64,000 nucleotides of DNA from Acidisoma cellulosilyticum (GTDB lineage Bacteria; Pseudomonadota; Alphaproteobacteria; Acetobacterales; Acetobacteraceae): contig NZ_JAESVA010000008.1 in the NCBI RefSeq assembly GCF_020621385.1, forward strand, positions 167,686 through 231,685, read 5' to 3'. Position numbers and translations under genes: made by a program. Positions 44,403-53,592 of this stretch are shown piece after piece. Each line of letters starts with the position of its first letter. Position 1 is the first letter of the stretch. The notes beneath the pieces are model-generated. The model was not told the origin of the DNA. It made no database searches and saw only the letters and a list, made by a program, of their open reading frames with translations.

Positions 44403-44803
44403 GTCCGGGGACCGATGATAAGGGTACGCTAGCCTGCTCGGACCTGCCTTTTGCTGGGCAATTTTCGGGTTTTTGCTGTTGAAACAGGATGGATTTTGCC
44501 GACCGATGATAAAGGTACGGGCGCTGAAAGGGCAGGGTGGTCGGGTCAGAACCGGCTTTTACCGCTCATATGACAAGGATTATGTGAGTTTACCGTGCCT
44601 AACCGTGAAGAAAGGCGCGTTTGCCCGAATTAGGCCTCATCTATCCGTCTTGTTCCCCGCAGCGGCCCTTTGAGCCAGGACCAACCCTTGCTGCCGAGCG
44701 TCGCTTTGACACGCGCTATTTGCGTCGGCCAATGAAGGGGCCTATCCCCGCCACCCTTCTACGTTTAACCGGGTGCCATCAGGCACTGAACCGAGGATAA
44801 CCT
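44403..44803. other. Non-coding region downstream of parB with iterons
   Basis: A 401-bp stretch between parB and the HU gene. Its first 120 bp contain two iterons. A 66-codon open frame (44473-44673) runs through one iteron and has no family signature, so I do not call it. GAGGATAACC before 44804 is the ribosome binding site of the HU gene. Confidence 0.6.
44411..44519 (+). repeat. Two iterons downstream of parB
   Basis: ACCGATGATAAGGGTACG lies at 44411-44428 and ACCGATGATAAAGGTACG at 44502-44519, in the same orientation as most upstream iterons. They are 91 bp apart. They may serve handcuffing between the two ends of the rep operon or copy-number control. Confidence 0.8.
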
Positions 44804-45079
44804 ATGACCTTCAACGAACTCATCGCTCACGTCTCCGGCAAAACCGGCATGGCCAAGGAAGGCGTGAAAATGATTCTTGAGACGTCGATCGCGACGCTCA
44901 CTGAAAAGGCGATTGCGGGCGAAGACGCGACCTTGCCCGGCTTCGGCCAGTTCAAGGTCAAAGACGTCCCCGCACGCCAGGGCCGCAACCCCAGCACCGG
45001 TGCGACCATGGACATCCCGGCGTCACGCAAGGTGGCGTTCACGCCGGCGAAGGCTTTGAAAGACGCGCTGAAGGCTTGA
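44804..45079 (+). CDS. HU-family DNA-binding protein
   Basis: A 91-residue nucleoid-associated protein. It has the family features MTFNELIAHVSGKTG, LPGFGQFKVKDVPARQGRNP and a DNA-binding arm ending PASRKVAFTPAKALKDAL. HU/IHF proteins help initiators to open plasmid origins, so its place beside the iterons fits a role in replication or in compacting the replicon. Confidence 0.92.
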   Translation: MTFNELIAHVSGKTGMAKEGVKMILETSIATLTEKAIAGEDATLPGFGQFKVKDVPARQGRNPSTGATMDIPASRKVAFTPAKALKDALKA

Positions 45080-45105
45080 ATTCAGCCTGCCGATGCCGGC
45101 GAAGC

Positions 45106-45143
45106 GGAGATGACCCGATCAGGTTAGCGACCGGGTCATCTCC
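45106..45143. terminator. Bidirectional hairpin terminator between HU and SDR genes
   Basis: A perfect 12-bp stem (GGAGATGACCCG at 45106-45117, CGGGTCATCTCC at 45132-45143) with a 14-bp loop lies between convergent genes. The T-runs are short, but position and stem strength support termination from both sides. Confidence 0.75.
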
Positions 45144-45161
45144 ACTTATTCAAGTGGGCAT

Positions 45162-45908
45162 TCAGGCAAGCATGCCGCCGTCCACAAGCAGGTCTGTGCC
45201 GGTCACGTAATGCGACTGGTCGGACGCCAGAAAGGCGACGGCGGAAGCGATGTCATTCGGCTTGCCGAGCGCGCCGAGCGGAATAGACGCCAGGAATTGA
45301 TTGAGCAGGGCGGGGTCATTCTCGTAGAACATCGGCGTATCGATGACGCCCGGGCAGACCGTGTTGACGCGGATTTTCAAGGGTGCCAATTCGCGCGCCG
45401 CTGACCTTGTCATGCCGCGCACGGCCCATTTCGCCCCCGCATAGGCGAAGGTGCCCTTATAGCCGACCATGCCGCCGATGGAGGAGAGGTTGATGATGGA
45501 CCCACCCAGCGTCATCAGCGGCACGGCGCATTTCATGCCCCAGAAGATCGCGAACTGATTGATCTCGAACATGCGGCGGAAGCCGGCGGCGGACTCGTCC
45601 TGCAAAGACGCGGGACCATAGATCCCGGCATTATTGACCAGAATATCCAGCCGCCCGGTCTCCCGCGCGATGCGTTCCATCATCGCCGCCCATTCCGCCT
45701 CGTCCGTCACGTCAAGCCGTTGGAAACTGCAGGCGCCGTCGAGGCCGGCCGCCATGGCGCGGCCTTCCTCCTCCAGCACATCGCCCGCATAGACAAGCGC
45801 GCCGTCCGCGATGAGGCGCGCGGCGATGGCGGCACCGATGCCGCGCGCGGCCCCGGTGACAAGGGCGACGCGCCCGGCCAGAGGCCGGTTATCGAGAGAA
45901 TCGACCAT
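45162..45908 (-). CDS. SDR-family oxidoreductase (A2)
   Basis: A 248-residue short-chain dehydrogenase/reductase using NAD(P). The nucleotide motif is TGAARGIG near 20, NNAG near 97, and the active-site YAGAK near 162, with Ser in SSIGG. PGVIDTPM follows. The ATG at 45908 gives the usual family start; an ATG four codons upstream (45920) is possible. It is the second SDR in a row behind the AraC-type regulator, so it probably oxidises or reduces the same class of substrate as its neighbour. Confidence 0.88.
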   Translation of the reverse strand: MVDSLDNRPLAGRVALVTGAARGIGAAIAARLIADGALVYAGDVLEEEGRAMAAGLDGACSFQRLDVTDEAEWAAMMERIARETGRLDILVNNAGIYGPASLQDESAAGFRRMFEINQFAIFWGMKCAVPLMTLGGSIINLSSIGGMVGYKGTFAYAGAKWAVRGMTRSAARELAPLKIRVNTVCPGVIDTPMFYENDPALLNQFLASIPLGALGKPNDIASAVAFLASDQSHYVTGTDLLVDGGMLA

Positions 45909-45923
45909 AAGCTGAGGCACCCG

Positions 45924-46649
45924 TTATTGTGCTGTAAAGCCGCCATCGACGGCGAGCGTCGCGCCGGTGACGAAACTGGCATCGTCGCTGGCGAGGAACA
46001 GAACGCCGGCCGCGATCTCCTCCGGCAGGCCGATGCGACCCATCGGCGTCAAAGCGAGGGTCGCGGCGTTCATCTCGGGCGGTTGGACGCGCACCATGTC
46101 GGTATCGATCAAGCCGGGGAGAAGAGCGTTCACGCGCACGCCCTGCTTCGCATAGGTGACGGCGGCATTGCGGGTCATATTGATCACCGCGCCTTTGCTG
46201 GCGTGATAGGCAATCTGCCCTGACCCGCCGACCTGCCCCCAGATCGACGAAATATTGACGATCGCCAGCGGCGCCCGGCCCAGCATCATGGATGTCGCCA
46301 TGCGCATGCCCAGCAGCACGCCGGTCTGATTGACGCGGATGATCTGCTCCCAATCAGTCAGCGTGACGTCATGCGCGCCGGCCTTGGTGGGGGCGATGCC
46401 GGCAGCATTGACCAGAATATCGATCTGTCTGGCCTCGGCGGCCAAGCGGTCAGCCAGCGCCTGCCAATCGCTTTCCGATCCGACATCCATCCGGTGATAG
46501 TCGATATCGGGATTATGGAAGCCGGGGTCCCCGGCCGCGATATCGACGGCGATAACCCGCGACCCTTCGGCCGCCAGACGCTCCGCGCAGGCACGGCCGA
46601 TGCCACGATAGGCGCCCGTGACGACGGCGACCTTGCCCTGAACTCTCAT
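45924..46649 (-). CDS. SDR-family oxidoreductase (A1)
   Basis: A 241-residue short-chain dehydrogenase. TGAYRGIG near 13, NAAG in place of NNAG, SSIWG and YHASK near 152 are the active-site and cofactor elements. ATG 46649 shares one base with the stop of the upstream AraC-type gene (TGATG), so translation is coupled. GGGGAAG precedes it. Confidence 0.88.
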   Translation of the reverse strand: MRVQGKVAVVTGAYRGIGRACAERLAAEGSRVIAVDIAAGDPGFHNPDIDYHRMDVGSESDWQALADRLAAEARQIDILVNAAGIAPTKAGAHDVTLTDWEQIIRVNQTGVLLGMRMATSMMLGRAPLAIVNISSIWGQVGGSGQIAYHASKGAVINMTRNAAVTYAKQGVRVNALLPGLIDTDMVRVQPPEMNAATLALTPMGRIGLPEEIAAGVLFLASDDASFVTGATLAVDGGFTAQ

Positions 46650-47797
46650 CACACTTCCCCAAGACCAAACTGCGCCGTGGAGATTAAAGCGGTCTTGGCC
46701 GACGCGATTGACATCTCGGCACTGGGCAGGTCAGCGGCATCGCTTCGGTCGCGCAGAATGCGCGCCCGGACAAGGGACGGCGGTTTGCCGAACCAGCGCA
46801 CGCAGGCGCGGGTGAAGGCGCTGAGTTCGGAATAGCCGAGCACATCGGCGATTTCCTGGATCGGCATATGCGCCGCACCCAGATGCATCTCGGCCAGGCG
46901 GCAGCGCGTCGCTTCCACAAGGTCCGAAAAGACCTGTCCCTGCTCGGCCAGGCGTCGCTGCATGGTCCAGCGGGTCAAGCGCAGCGCGTCCGCGATATCC
47001 TCGATATGCGGATAGCCGGCCGCCAGGCGCGACCGGATTTCGCCCAGCACCTGATCCGTGAGGCAAAGGGTGCCGGTGCCGCAGGCAAGGCGCATCAACT
47101 CATCACACAGGCTGCGCAGCCTGATCGCATCCGCGCCCGGCATGGCTCGCGTCAGGCCAGGGTCACGGAAAACCAGCGCATTCGTCTCCATGCTGAAGCA
47201 CACGGGCGCGTTGAAGACGCGGCGGTGCATCTGGACACCGGCCGGTTGGGGATGCTCGAAATGGACTTCATCCGGCGCCCAGGCGCTGCCGAGACAAGCG
47301 CGGATAAGCCCGAGGATGGTCGCCATGGTGAGTTCGGCATCCTGTCGGCGCTCCAGAATCCGGCCGTCGAGGATACGGTATTCGAAGCGACAGACCCCGT
47401 CTTCCTGCCGGAAATGCGCGGCCGTATTCTGCTGGTAGAAGGGAAACAGCCTGACCAGGACATCCAGCGCGCCGGTGAGCGTCGGGGCGGCGAGGGCGGC
47501 ATCGCCCAGCAGGCCCAACCGTCCGGGTGCTGCTTCCCGGCCCAGTTGCAGGCCGAAACTGTCATTGCCCGTATGTTCGGCCGCCAGTTCGATCAAGGCG
47601 CAGTAGCGCGGCAGGTCCAGCCGCATGGCGTGGCCTTCCTTCTGGCCGCGCGCCCGCAGCAGATGACGAGGGTCGACGCCACGGCGGTGCAGGAATTCCG
47701 GAAGGCCATCGATGGCGGTCAGCAGGATCTGCGCTTCGCTGGCATCCGCGCGCCCGGAAGACCGGCGGGCGACCTTCGTCGCAACGGTTCGCTCCAT
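46649..47797 (-). CDS. AraC-family transcriptional regulator
   Basis: A 382-residue regulator. The N-terminal effector part (FLHRRGVDPRHLL, then a beta/helical domain) resembles the arabinose-binding-like domain of the OruR/PF12625 group. The C-terminal AraC helix-turn-helix pair spans about 260-350, with IADALRLTRWTMQRRL and IQEIADVLGYSELSAFTRACVRWFG. AAGGATAGGG before ATG 47797 supports the start. The gene is translationally coupled to two SDR genes, which it likely controls. Confidence 0.88.
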   Translation of the reverse strand: MERTVATKVARRSSGRADASEAQILLTAIDGLPEFLHRRGVDPRHLLRARGQKEGHAMRLDLPRYCALIELAAEHTGNDSFGLQLGREAAPGRLGLLGDAALAAPTLTGALDVLVRLFPFYQQNTAAHFRQEDGVCRFEYRILDGRILERRQDAELTMATILGLIRACLGSAWAPDEVHFEHPQPAGVQMHRRVFNAPVCFSMETNALVFRDPGLTRAMPGADAIRLRSLCDELMRLACGTGTLCLTDQVLGEIRSRLAAGYPHIEDIADALRLTRWTMQRRLAEQGQVFSDLVEATRCRLAEMHLGAAHMPIQEIADVLGYSELSAFTRACVRWFGKPPSLVRARILRDRSDAADLPSAEMSIASAKTALISTAQFGLGEV

Positions 47798-47900
47798 GAT
47801 CCCTATCCTTTGCAATTGATCTGGCCGGGCCGCCTTTTGTCCCTCCGCTTAGGCCCGGGATGGCGATGACGGTGACGATAGGGGGCTGTCACAAGTCTGA

Positions 47901-47910
47901 AATACGTATT
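47901..47910. promoter_or_regulatory. Palindrome in the divergent AraC/LuxR intergenic region
   Basis: AATACGTATT is a perfect 10-bp palindrome, 29 bp before the start codon of the LuxR-type gene, in the 141-bp gap between two divergent regulator genes. It could be an operator for either. Being short, it may also be chance. Confidence 0.3.
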
Positions 47911-47938
47911 CCGACCGATGGCATGGGCTTAGGATAAA

Positions 47939-49792
47939 ATGGCACGGGGATTGCTTGAAACGTCCCGATGGTTTTGGAGGTTGAATATCGCGGTGCGGGA
48001 GGGCGAACCCACGGCAGTGACAGCGAAGACGCGGGCTTCAGGCCCCGGCACCAAGGTCCCGGCCTCGCACCGGATCGCCATCGCGGCCGACGGCCAGGTG
48101 GAGCAGATCGAAAGCCGGGAGGCCGTGTGGTTCTTTGGCGCGCGCCCGGAATTCAGCGCATTCGCAAGCGCGCTGCTGGCCAGCGGTCGCGCGCTTGTCC
48201 GCTTCGTCTGGATCGACCCTGACCGGACCTGGTATTCGGTGCGCATGGATGCCGATCTCAGGCCCGACGATCAGGCCTGGGCGGTGATCACGGCGACCGC
48301 CGTCGAGCCGCCTTTCGCCTTGACCCTGCGCGAGCTTGACGTGCTGACGCTGATTTCGGGCGGATTGGGCAATCACGATATCGCGGCCTGCCTGGAGACG
48401 AGCCTGCGGACCATCACCACCCATATCGAACGCATTCTGGCCAAGCTCGGGCAGATGAGCCGCACCGGGGCGGCGACGCTCGCGACCGATCTTGGGCTGC
48501 TGCGCCTGCCGACGCCGGGTGGCGGGCGCAACCTGCTGCCGCTGACGGCCGGCTTGGTCGACCTGAAGCCGGAGCAGCGTCATACCGGGCCGCGAATCCC
48601 GTCGGCCCTGCTGCCGCGCCGCCCGATCCTGATCGGCGCACCGCTGTCGCTCAGCGGTCTGGCGGCGGCGGACGCGACCGAGATGCTGAACGGGTCGCGT
48701 CTTGCGGTGGATGAAATCAACCGTCGCGGCGGCATTTCCGGCCGGCGGCTGGAACTGCGTGTCGTGGACTGCGATATCGGGAATCCCGAGGCCGTCACCA
48801 AGGCCGTGCGCAGCCTGATCGAAAGCGAGGTCGATGCCATCACCTCGGGCTATACCAGTTCGGAAGAACAGGTGCAGGATCTGGTCGCGGATTATGGCGC
48901 GCCTTATCTTCATTGCGCGACGATGGAGGCGATGGTCGATCGGGTGCGCGAGGATCGTTGGAGATTGCGCAACGTCTTTCAACTTTGCCCGAGCGACATT
49001 CATTATGGCCCGCGCTTCATACGGTTTCTGAGCGAGCTTGAGCGCACACGGCAATGGACGCCGTCGACCCGTCGGGTGCTGGTTATTCAGCCGCGCTGGT
49101 CGAGGATGGATATCGGCTTTCGCAGTCTGGAACGCTACGCGGCGCGGGGCGGCTGGAAGATCGATCTTCTCGACGATCTGCCGCTGCGCGACATCGACTG
49201 GGCCAAGGTCATGCAGCAGGTTCATGCCCAATCGCCGGCGGCGATCTTCTTGGCTTATTACTTCCCGGAAGAGAATATCGCCTTCCTGCGGGAGTTTTTG
49301 AGCAATCCCGCGCGCGCCTTGGTCTATACGCTATACGGTCCCTCCATCCCCGCTTACCGCGAACAATTGGGACAGGAAGCGAATGGCGTTATTTGGGCCA
49401 CCACCACGGGCCTGTATCAGGACCATATCGCCCGCGGTTTCGCCGAACGCTATGAGCGGATGCATGGCCGCAAGCCCGGCCATTCCCATGCTGGTCTTGC
49501 CTATGACCGCGTCAATATCCTGGCCAGCGCCTGGACGCGCACGGATAATCCGCGCGCTTTCGACAAGGTGGTACCGGAAATCCGCGCTGTCATCCATCGC
49601 GGTGTCAACGGCGCCTATTCCCTCGACAATCCAGGGCAGGTGGCCGAAGCCTATCCGGATACGTCTCAAGACCCTTCCATCGCGCAGGCGCATCTGATCT
49701 TTCAGATCCAGAATGGGCAGCAGCGCATTCTGTCACCCTCGCCTTACGGCGAATGCGCCTTCCAGATGCCGTCCTGGCTCAAGCGACCCTGA
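47939..49792 (+). CDS. LuxR-type helix-turn-helix fused to a branched-chain/amide-type substrate-binding domain
   Basis: A 617-residue one-component regulator candidate. Residues about 120-190 form a LuxR/GerE helix-turn-helix (LTLRELDVLTLISGGLGNHDIAACLETSLRTITTHIERILAKLG). Residues 225-600 form a type-I periplasmic-binding fold (ILIGAPLSLSGLAAADATEMLNGSRLAVDEINRRGGISGR), as in AmiC or LivJ. There is no signal peptide, so the sensor domain should work in the cytoplasm and bind a small molecule that controls DNA binding. ATG 47939 is the first start. The ribose-type ABC transporter follows on the same strand, and may supply the ligand. Confidence 0.85.
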   Translation: MARGLLETSRWFWRLNIAVREGEPTAVTAKTRASGPGTKVPASHRIAIAADGQVEQIESREAVWFFGARPEFSAFASALLASGRALVRFVWIDPDRTWYSVRMDADLRPDDQAWAVITATAVEPPFALTLRELDVLTLISGGLGNHDIAACLETSLRTITTHIERILAKLGQMSRTGAATLATDLGLLRLPTPGGGRNLLPLTAGLVDLKPEQRHTGPRIPSALLPRRPILIGAPLSLSGLAAADATEMLNGSRLAVDEINRRGGISGRRLELRVVDCDIGNPEAVTKAVRSLIESEVDAITSGYTSSEEQVQDLVADYGAPYLHCATMEAMVDRVREDRWRLRNVFQLCPSDIHYGPRFIRFLSELERTRQWTPSTRRVLVIQPRWSRMDIGFRSLERYAARGGWKIDLLDDLPLRDIDWAKVMQQVHAQSPAAIFLAYYFPEENIAFLREFLSNPARALVYTLYGPSIPAYREQLGQEANGVIWATTTGLYQDHIARGFAERYERMHGRKPGHSHAGLAYDRVNILASAWTRTDNPRAFDKVVPEIRAVIHRGVNGAYSLDNPGQVAEAYPDTSQDPSIAQAHLIFQIQNGQQRILSPSPYGECAFQMPSWLKRP

Positions 49793-49903
49793 TCCGGCGC
49801 GCGCTTTGTGTTCAAGCGTCAAGCGGTCTGGACAATCCTTGCGCTCTATTGATCCCCGATGAATGACGCCAGGGCTCGGCCTTGGTGCAGTAGAACAGGG
49901 ATC

Positions 49904-50974
49904 ATGACGACGATGTTCGACAGACGACCTATGCGCGGCCTTTCGGTCGCGGCCCTGGCTCTGGGCACCACGCTTGCAGCAGGTACGTTCATGAGCCGTG
50001 CCGCGCATGCCGACGATGCCTGCAAGCCGCATAAGATCGAGCTGGGCAACGGCCAGTCCATGATGGGCGGCTGCGGCCAGCTTCATATCGCGCTGCTGAT
50101 GGCGGCGACCAACAACACCCATCTGCAATCCGCCATCAAAGGCGCCAAGGCGGCGGCTGCCAAGATCGGCGCGACGATCGATGTATTCGATCCGAACTGG
50201 AGCCCGAGCGTTCAATACAATCAGGCGCAGAACGTCATTTCCAGCGGCAAATACAATGCGATCGTCGGCGAGATGAACGACGGCAACCAGGCCTGCAAAA
50301 TTCTGACCGAGACCGCGCCCGAGCACGGCGTGCTGGTCGCGATCGCGAATGAGCCGATCTGCAATCGCGCGGCGAACGAAGGCGACGCGCTGTGGGCGCC
50401 GGGCACGCTGAACTTCGTCGGCGGATCGCAGGGGCGCGGGCCTTTCCGTGACTGGATCATGGACATTGCGAAGGAGAATCCCGGCCCGCAGAAAGTGGCC
50501 GTCGTCACCGGGCCGGATCTGAACGCCAATACCATCAATACCGATCTGGCTTTGAAGGACGCGAAGGCGAAATATCCGGATTTCGACGTCGTCGCCGTGG
50601 TGCGCACCGACTATTCCATCGTCCAGGGCAATTCCAAGACCTTGCCGCTGTTCCAGGCGCATCCCGATCTGACGATCCTGATTTCGAACTATTCCGACAT
50701 GACGCGCGGTGCCGTGGCGGCGGCCCGCGAAGCCGGGGCGCTGAATAACGGCAAGCTCAAGATCTATGACAGCGGCGGCAATATCTGGGCTTTCCATGCC
50801 GTGCAGACCGGCCAGATCGAATCGACCCGCACGCTGCTGCCTTATACCGAGATGTATGAAAGCGTCATTCAGTTGGGCGATGCCTGGGCCGGCAAGCCTG
50901 TGCCGCATACCACGCCGCTGGATGTTCATGACATCACCAAGGCCAATGTCGATCAGTTCAAGGCACAGTATTGA
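49904..50974 (+). CDS. Sugar-type ABC transporter substrate-binding protein
   Basis: A 356-residue periplasmic protein. A signal peptide (RGLSVAALALGTTLAAGTFMSRAAHA) precedes a type-I sugar-binding domain of the ribose/galactose group: HIALLMAATNNTHLQSAIKGAKAAA, then KIYDSGGNIWAFHAVQTGQ near the end. AGGG before ATG 49904 supports that start, in place of one at 49859. It is followed by its ATPase and permease. The true ligand could be a sugar, polyol or another small polar compound. Confidence 0.9.
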   Translation: MTTMFDRRPMRGLSVAALALGTTLAAGTFMSRAAHADDACKPHKIELGNGQSMMGGCGQLHIALLMAATNNTHLQSAIKGAKAAAAKIGATIDVFDPNWSPSVQYNQAQNVISSGKYNAIVGEMNDGNQACKILTETAPEHGVLVAIANEPICNRAANEGDALWAPGTLNFVGGSQGRGPFRDWIMDIAKENPGPQKVAVVTGPDLNANTINTDLALKDAKAKYPDFDVVAVVRTDYSIVQGNSKTLPLFQAHPDLTILISNYSDMTRGAVAAAREAGALNNGKLKIYDSGGNIWAFHAVQTGQIESTRTLLPYTEMYESVIQLGDAWAGKPVPHTTPLDVHDITKANVDQFKAQY

Positions 50975-51040
50975 TGCAGACGAGCGCGATGGGGTATCGG
51001 GCTGTCCCCGCATCCCCCATCGCCTGATGTTGCGCGGACA

Positions 51041-52591
51041 ATGAATATGCAAGCGCTCGCAACGCAATCGACCGACGATACGGGACTGGCGCTGCGGGCT
51101 GTCGGTGTCGAGAAGCGCTACAGCGGCACCTACGCCCTGAAAGGCGTGGATGTGGAGGCGAAGACCGGCACCATCCATGCGCTGGTGGGTGAAAACGGCG
51201 CCGGGAAATCGACCTTTCTCGGCATTATCGCCGGCCGCGTGGTGCCGACCAACGGGTCCGTGGAGATTTTCGGCAAGCCGCATGTGTTTGGCGCACCGCG
51301 CCAGGCGCGGCGGCTTGGCATCGCCACGATCTATCAGGAATTGACGATCGTGCCGGCGCTATCGGCCCAGGCGAATGTCTTTCTTGGCCAACCCTTGTCC
51401 CAGGCCGGTCTTTTGGATGAGCGGGGGATGCGCCGCCGGTTCGAGGAGCTTGCGGCCCAGATGTCCGTCACCATCCGGCCGGATGCGGTCGCGGGCCGGC
51501 TGTCCGTCGCTGACCAGCAGATGCTGGAAATCATGCGCGGCGTCCAATCCGGCGCCCGGCTGATCCTGTTCGATGAGCCGACGACATCTTTGGCGCCGCC
51601 CGAGCGCGAGGCGTTGTTCCGCCTGATGCGCAAGCTGCGCGCCGAGGGGGCGACGATGATGTTCGTCAGCCACAATCTGGAAGAGGTGCTTGATATCTCC
51701 GACGTCGTGACCGTGTTCCGGGACGGCCAGCTTTCAGGCTCCGCGCCACGGGCAGACTGGACCAAGCCGTCGCTGATCCGCGCCATGGTCGGGCATGATG
51801 TCGTGGAATACCGCCGGGTCGAGCGCAAGGCGCCGGCCCGTGGCGCGGCACCGCTGCTCTCGGCCAAGGCGGTATCCGTCCCCGGCGCGATCGAGGCGGT
51901 GGATCTTTCCGTCCAGCCTGGGGAAATCCTTGGCATCGGCGGGCTGGTCGGCTCCGGCCGGACATCCCTGCTGCGGGCGCTGGCGGGGCTTGAACCGCGC
52001 AGCACCGGCGAACTTGCCGTCAACGGCGAGGGTGTCGCCTGGCCATTGACGCCAAGGGCCGCGCTGCGCGCCGGGATTGTGCTGGTGCCGGAGGACCGCA
52101 AGGCGCAAGGCCTGGTGCTGGGCATGAGTGCGATGGACAATATCGCCATTGCCCGTTTCAGCGAGGTCTCCCGCTTCGGTGTCATCTCCGGCCGCCGGGT
52201 GGCCGAGAGTGCGCGAAGGGTCGCGCGCGAATTCGGCTTTGCCGAAAACCGCATCGGCGCCACGGTGCGCAATCTGTCGGGCGGCAATCAGCAAAAAGTA
52301 TTGCTCGGCAAGGCGCGCTTCCGCGAGCCCAGGATTTTGCTGGTGGACGAGCCGACGCGCGGCATCGATGTCGGTGCCAAGGACGAGATCATGGCGACGC
52401 TGCGCCGGCTGGCGGATGACGGGCTTGGGATCATCGTCGTTTCCTCCGACCTGGAGGAGGTCGTCGCTGCCAGCGACCGCATTATCGTGATGTCGGAAGG
52501 CCGCAAGGTGGCGGAGATCGACCAAAGTGCCGCGCCTGCCAAGGTCCAAGATATCCTGAACGCTGCCTTCAAGGTGATGACGCATGAGTAA
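51041..52591 (+). CDS. Ribose-type ABC transporter ATPase (two ABC domains)
   Basis: A 516-residue duplicated ATPase of the RbsA/MglA group. The first domain has Walker A GENGAGKST near 50, a signature region LSVADQQM and Walker B LILFDEPTTSL. The second has a degenerate Walker A (GLVGSGRTS), signature LSGGNQQK and Walker B ILLVDEPTRGID; this asymmetry is normal for the group. Its end overlaps the permease start by 8 bp. Confidence 0.93.
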   Translation: MNMQALATQSTDDTGLALRAVGVEKRYSGTYALKGVDVEAKTGTIHALVGENGAGKSTFLGIIAGRVVPTNGSVEIFGKPHVFGAPRQARRLGIATIYQELTIVPALSAQANVFLGQPLSQAGLLDERGMRRRFEELAAQMSVTIRPDAVAGRLSVADQQMLEIMRGVQSGARLILFDEPTTSLAPPEREALFRLMRKLRAEGATMMFVSHNLEEVLDISDVVTVFRDGQLSGSAPRADWTKPSLIRAMVGHDVVEYRRVERKAPARGAAPLLSAKAVSVPGAIEAVDLSVQPGEILGIGGLVGSGRTSLLRALAGLEPRSTGELAVNGEGVAWPLTPRAALRAGIVLVPEDRKAQGLVLGMSAMDNIAIARFSEVSRFGVISGRRVAESARRVAREFGFAENRIGATVRNLSGGNQQKVLLGKARFREPRILLVDEPTRGIDVGAKDEIMATLRRLADDGLGIIVVSSDLEEVVAASDRIIVMSEGRKVAEIDQSAAPAKVQDILNAAFKVMTHE

Positions 52592-53570
52592 GTCCCAGAC
52601 GGTTCAACCCGCTTCCGTCGCGGGCGCCCGCAAGTCTTTTCCGGCCAGGGATGCCTTTCTGCAATTCGGCGTGCTTTGGGCTTTCGTCATCGTCCTGATC
52701 GGTGCGGCGATCGTCTATCCGCGCGTTTTCGAGCCGACCAATCTCAAGAATATCCTGAGCCAGGCAGCGCCCGTGGGCATCGTCTCGGTCGGCATGACCT
52801 TCGTCATGATCGGCGGTGGCTTCGACCTGTCGGTCGGCTCGATCTTCGCGCTCGGCGCCGTGGTCTTCGCGCATCTGGCCGATCCGCTGGGTCTGTGGGG
52901 GGCGGCCGGCGCCGTGCTGATCGCCTGCGTGATCTGTGGCGTCATCAACGGGTTGATCGTGACCAAGCTGCACGTCAACCCCTTTGTCGCGACGCTGGGC
53001 ACCGGATCGGTTTTCGGTGGCTATGCCTTCATCTATTCGCATTCGGCGCCGCAGGTACCGAATGATTTCAACTTCCAGTATATCGGCACGGAAAACTGGT
53101 TCGGCTGGCCGATTTCGATCTATCTGCTGATCGTCATCTTCCTGATCGGCGCTTTCGCCCTGGCCCGCAGTGTTTATGGCCGATCGATCTACGCGATCGG
53201 CGGCAATACGGAAGCCGCCCGCCTGTCCGGCATTCCGGTCGATCTGCTGCGGGGCAGCACCTATGTCATGACCGCGATCTGCGCCGGTATCGGCGGTATC
53301 ATTTTGTCCTCGCGCCTCGGCGTCGGTCAGGCCGATATGGGTGGCACGACGTCGCTGGATTCCATCGCCATCGTGGTCATCGGCGGCACGTCGCTGCTGG
53401 GCGGCGAGGGGGCGATGTGGCGCACCGCCGTCGGCCTGCTCATCATCGGCACGCTGACCAATGTCTTCGACGCACTCGCCGTCAACAACAACTATCAGCT
53501 TGTCGCCAAGGGTGTGATCGTCATCGGCGCCGTCGCGCTCGACATCTATGCCCGCCGTATGCGCACCTGA
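52584..53570 (+). CDS. Ribose-type ABC transporter permease
   Basis: A 328-residue inner-membrane permease of the RbsC type with about eight to ten hydrophobic segments. It carries the family segment YAIGGNTEAARLSGIPV (about residue 210) and GTTSLDSIAIVVIGGTSLLGGEG near 255. It completes the transporter begun at 49904. The NodB-fold hydrolase follows 22 bp later, with a GAGGAG ribosome binding site. Confidence 0.93.
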   Translation: MSKSQTVQPASVAGARKSFPARDAFLQFGVLWAFVIVLIGAAIVYPRVFEPTNLKNILSQAAPVGIVSVGMTFVMIGGGFDLSVGSIFALGAVVFAHLADPLGLWGAAGAVLIACVICGVINGLIVTKLHVNPFVATLGTGSVFGGYAFIYSHSAPQVPNDFNFQYIGTENWFGWPISIYLLIVIFLIGAFALARSVYGRSIYAIGGNTEAARLSGIPVDLLRGSTYVMTAICAGIGGIILSSRLGVGQADMGGTTSLDSIAIVVIGGTSLLGGEGAMWRTAVGLLIIGTLTNVFDALAVNNNYQLVAKGVIVIGAVALDIYARRMRT

Positions 53571-53592
53571 TCCGTAATAGAGGAGAATTCCC

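Noticed and set aside
44473..44673. A 66-codon frame after parB.
   Set aside because: It contains an iteron, has no homology and no ribosome binding site.
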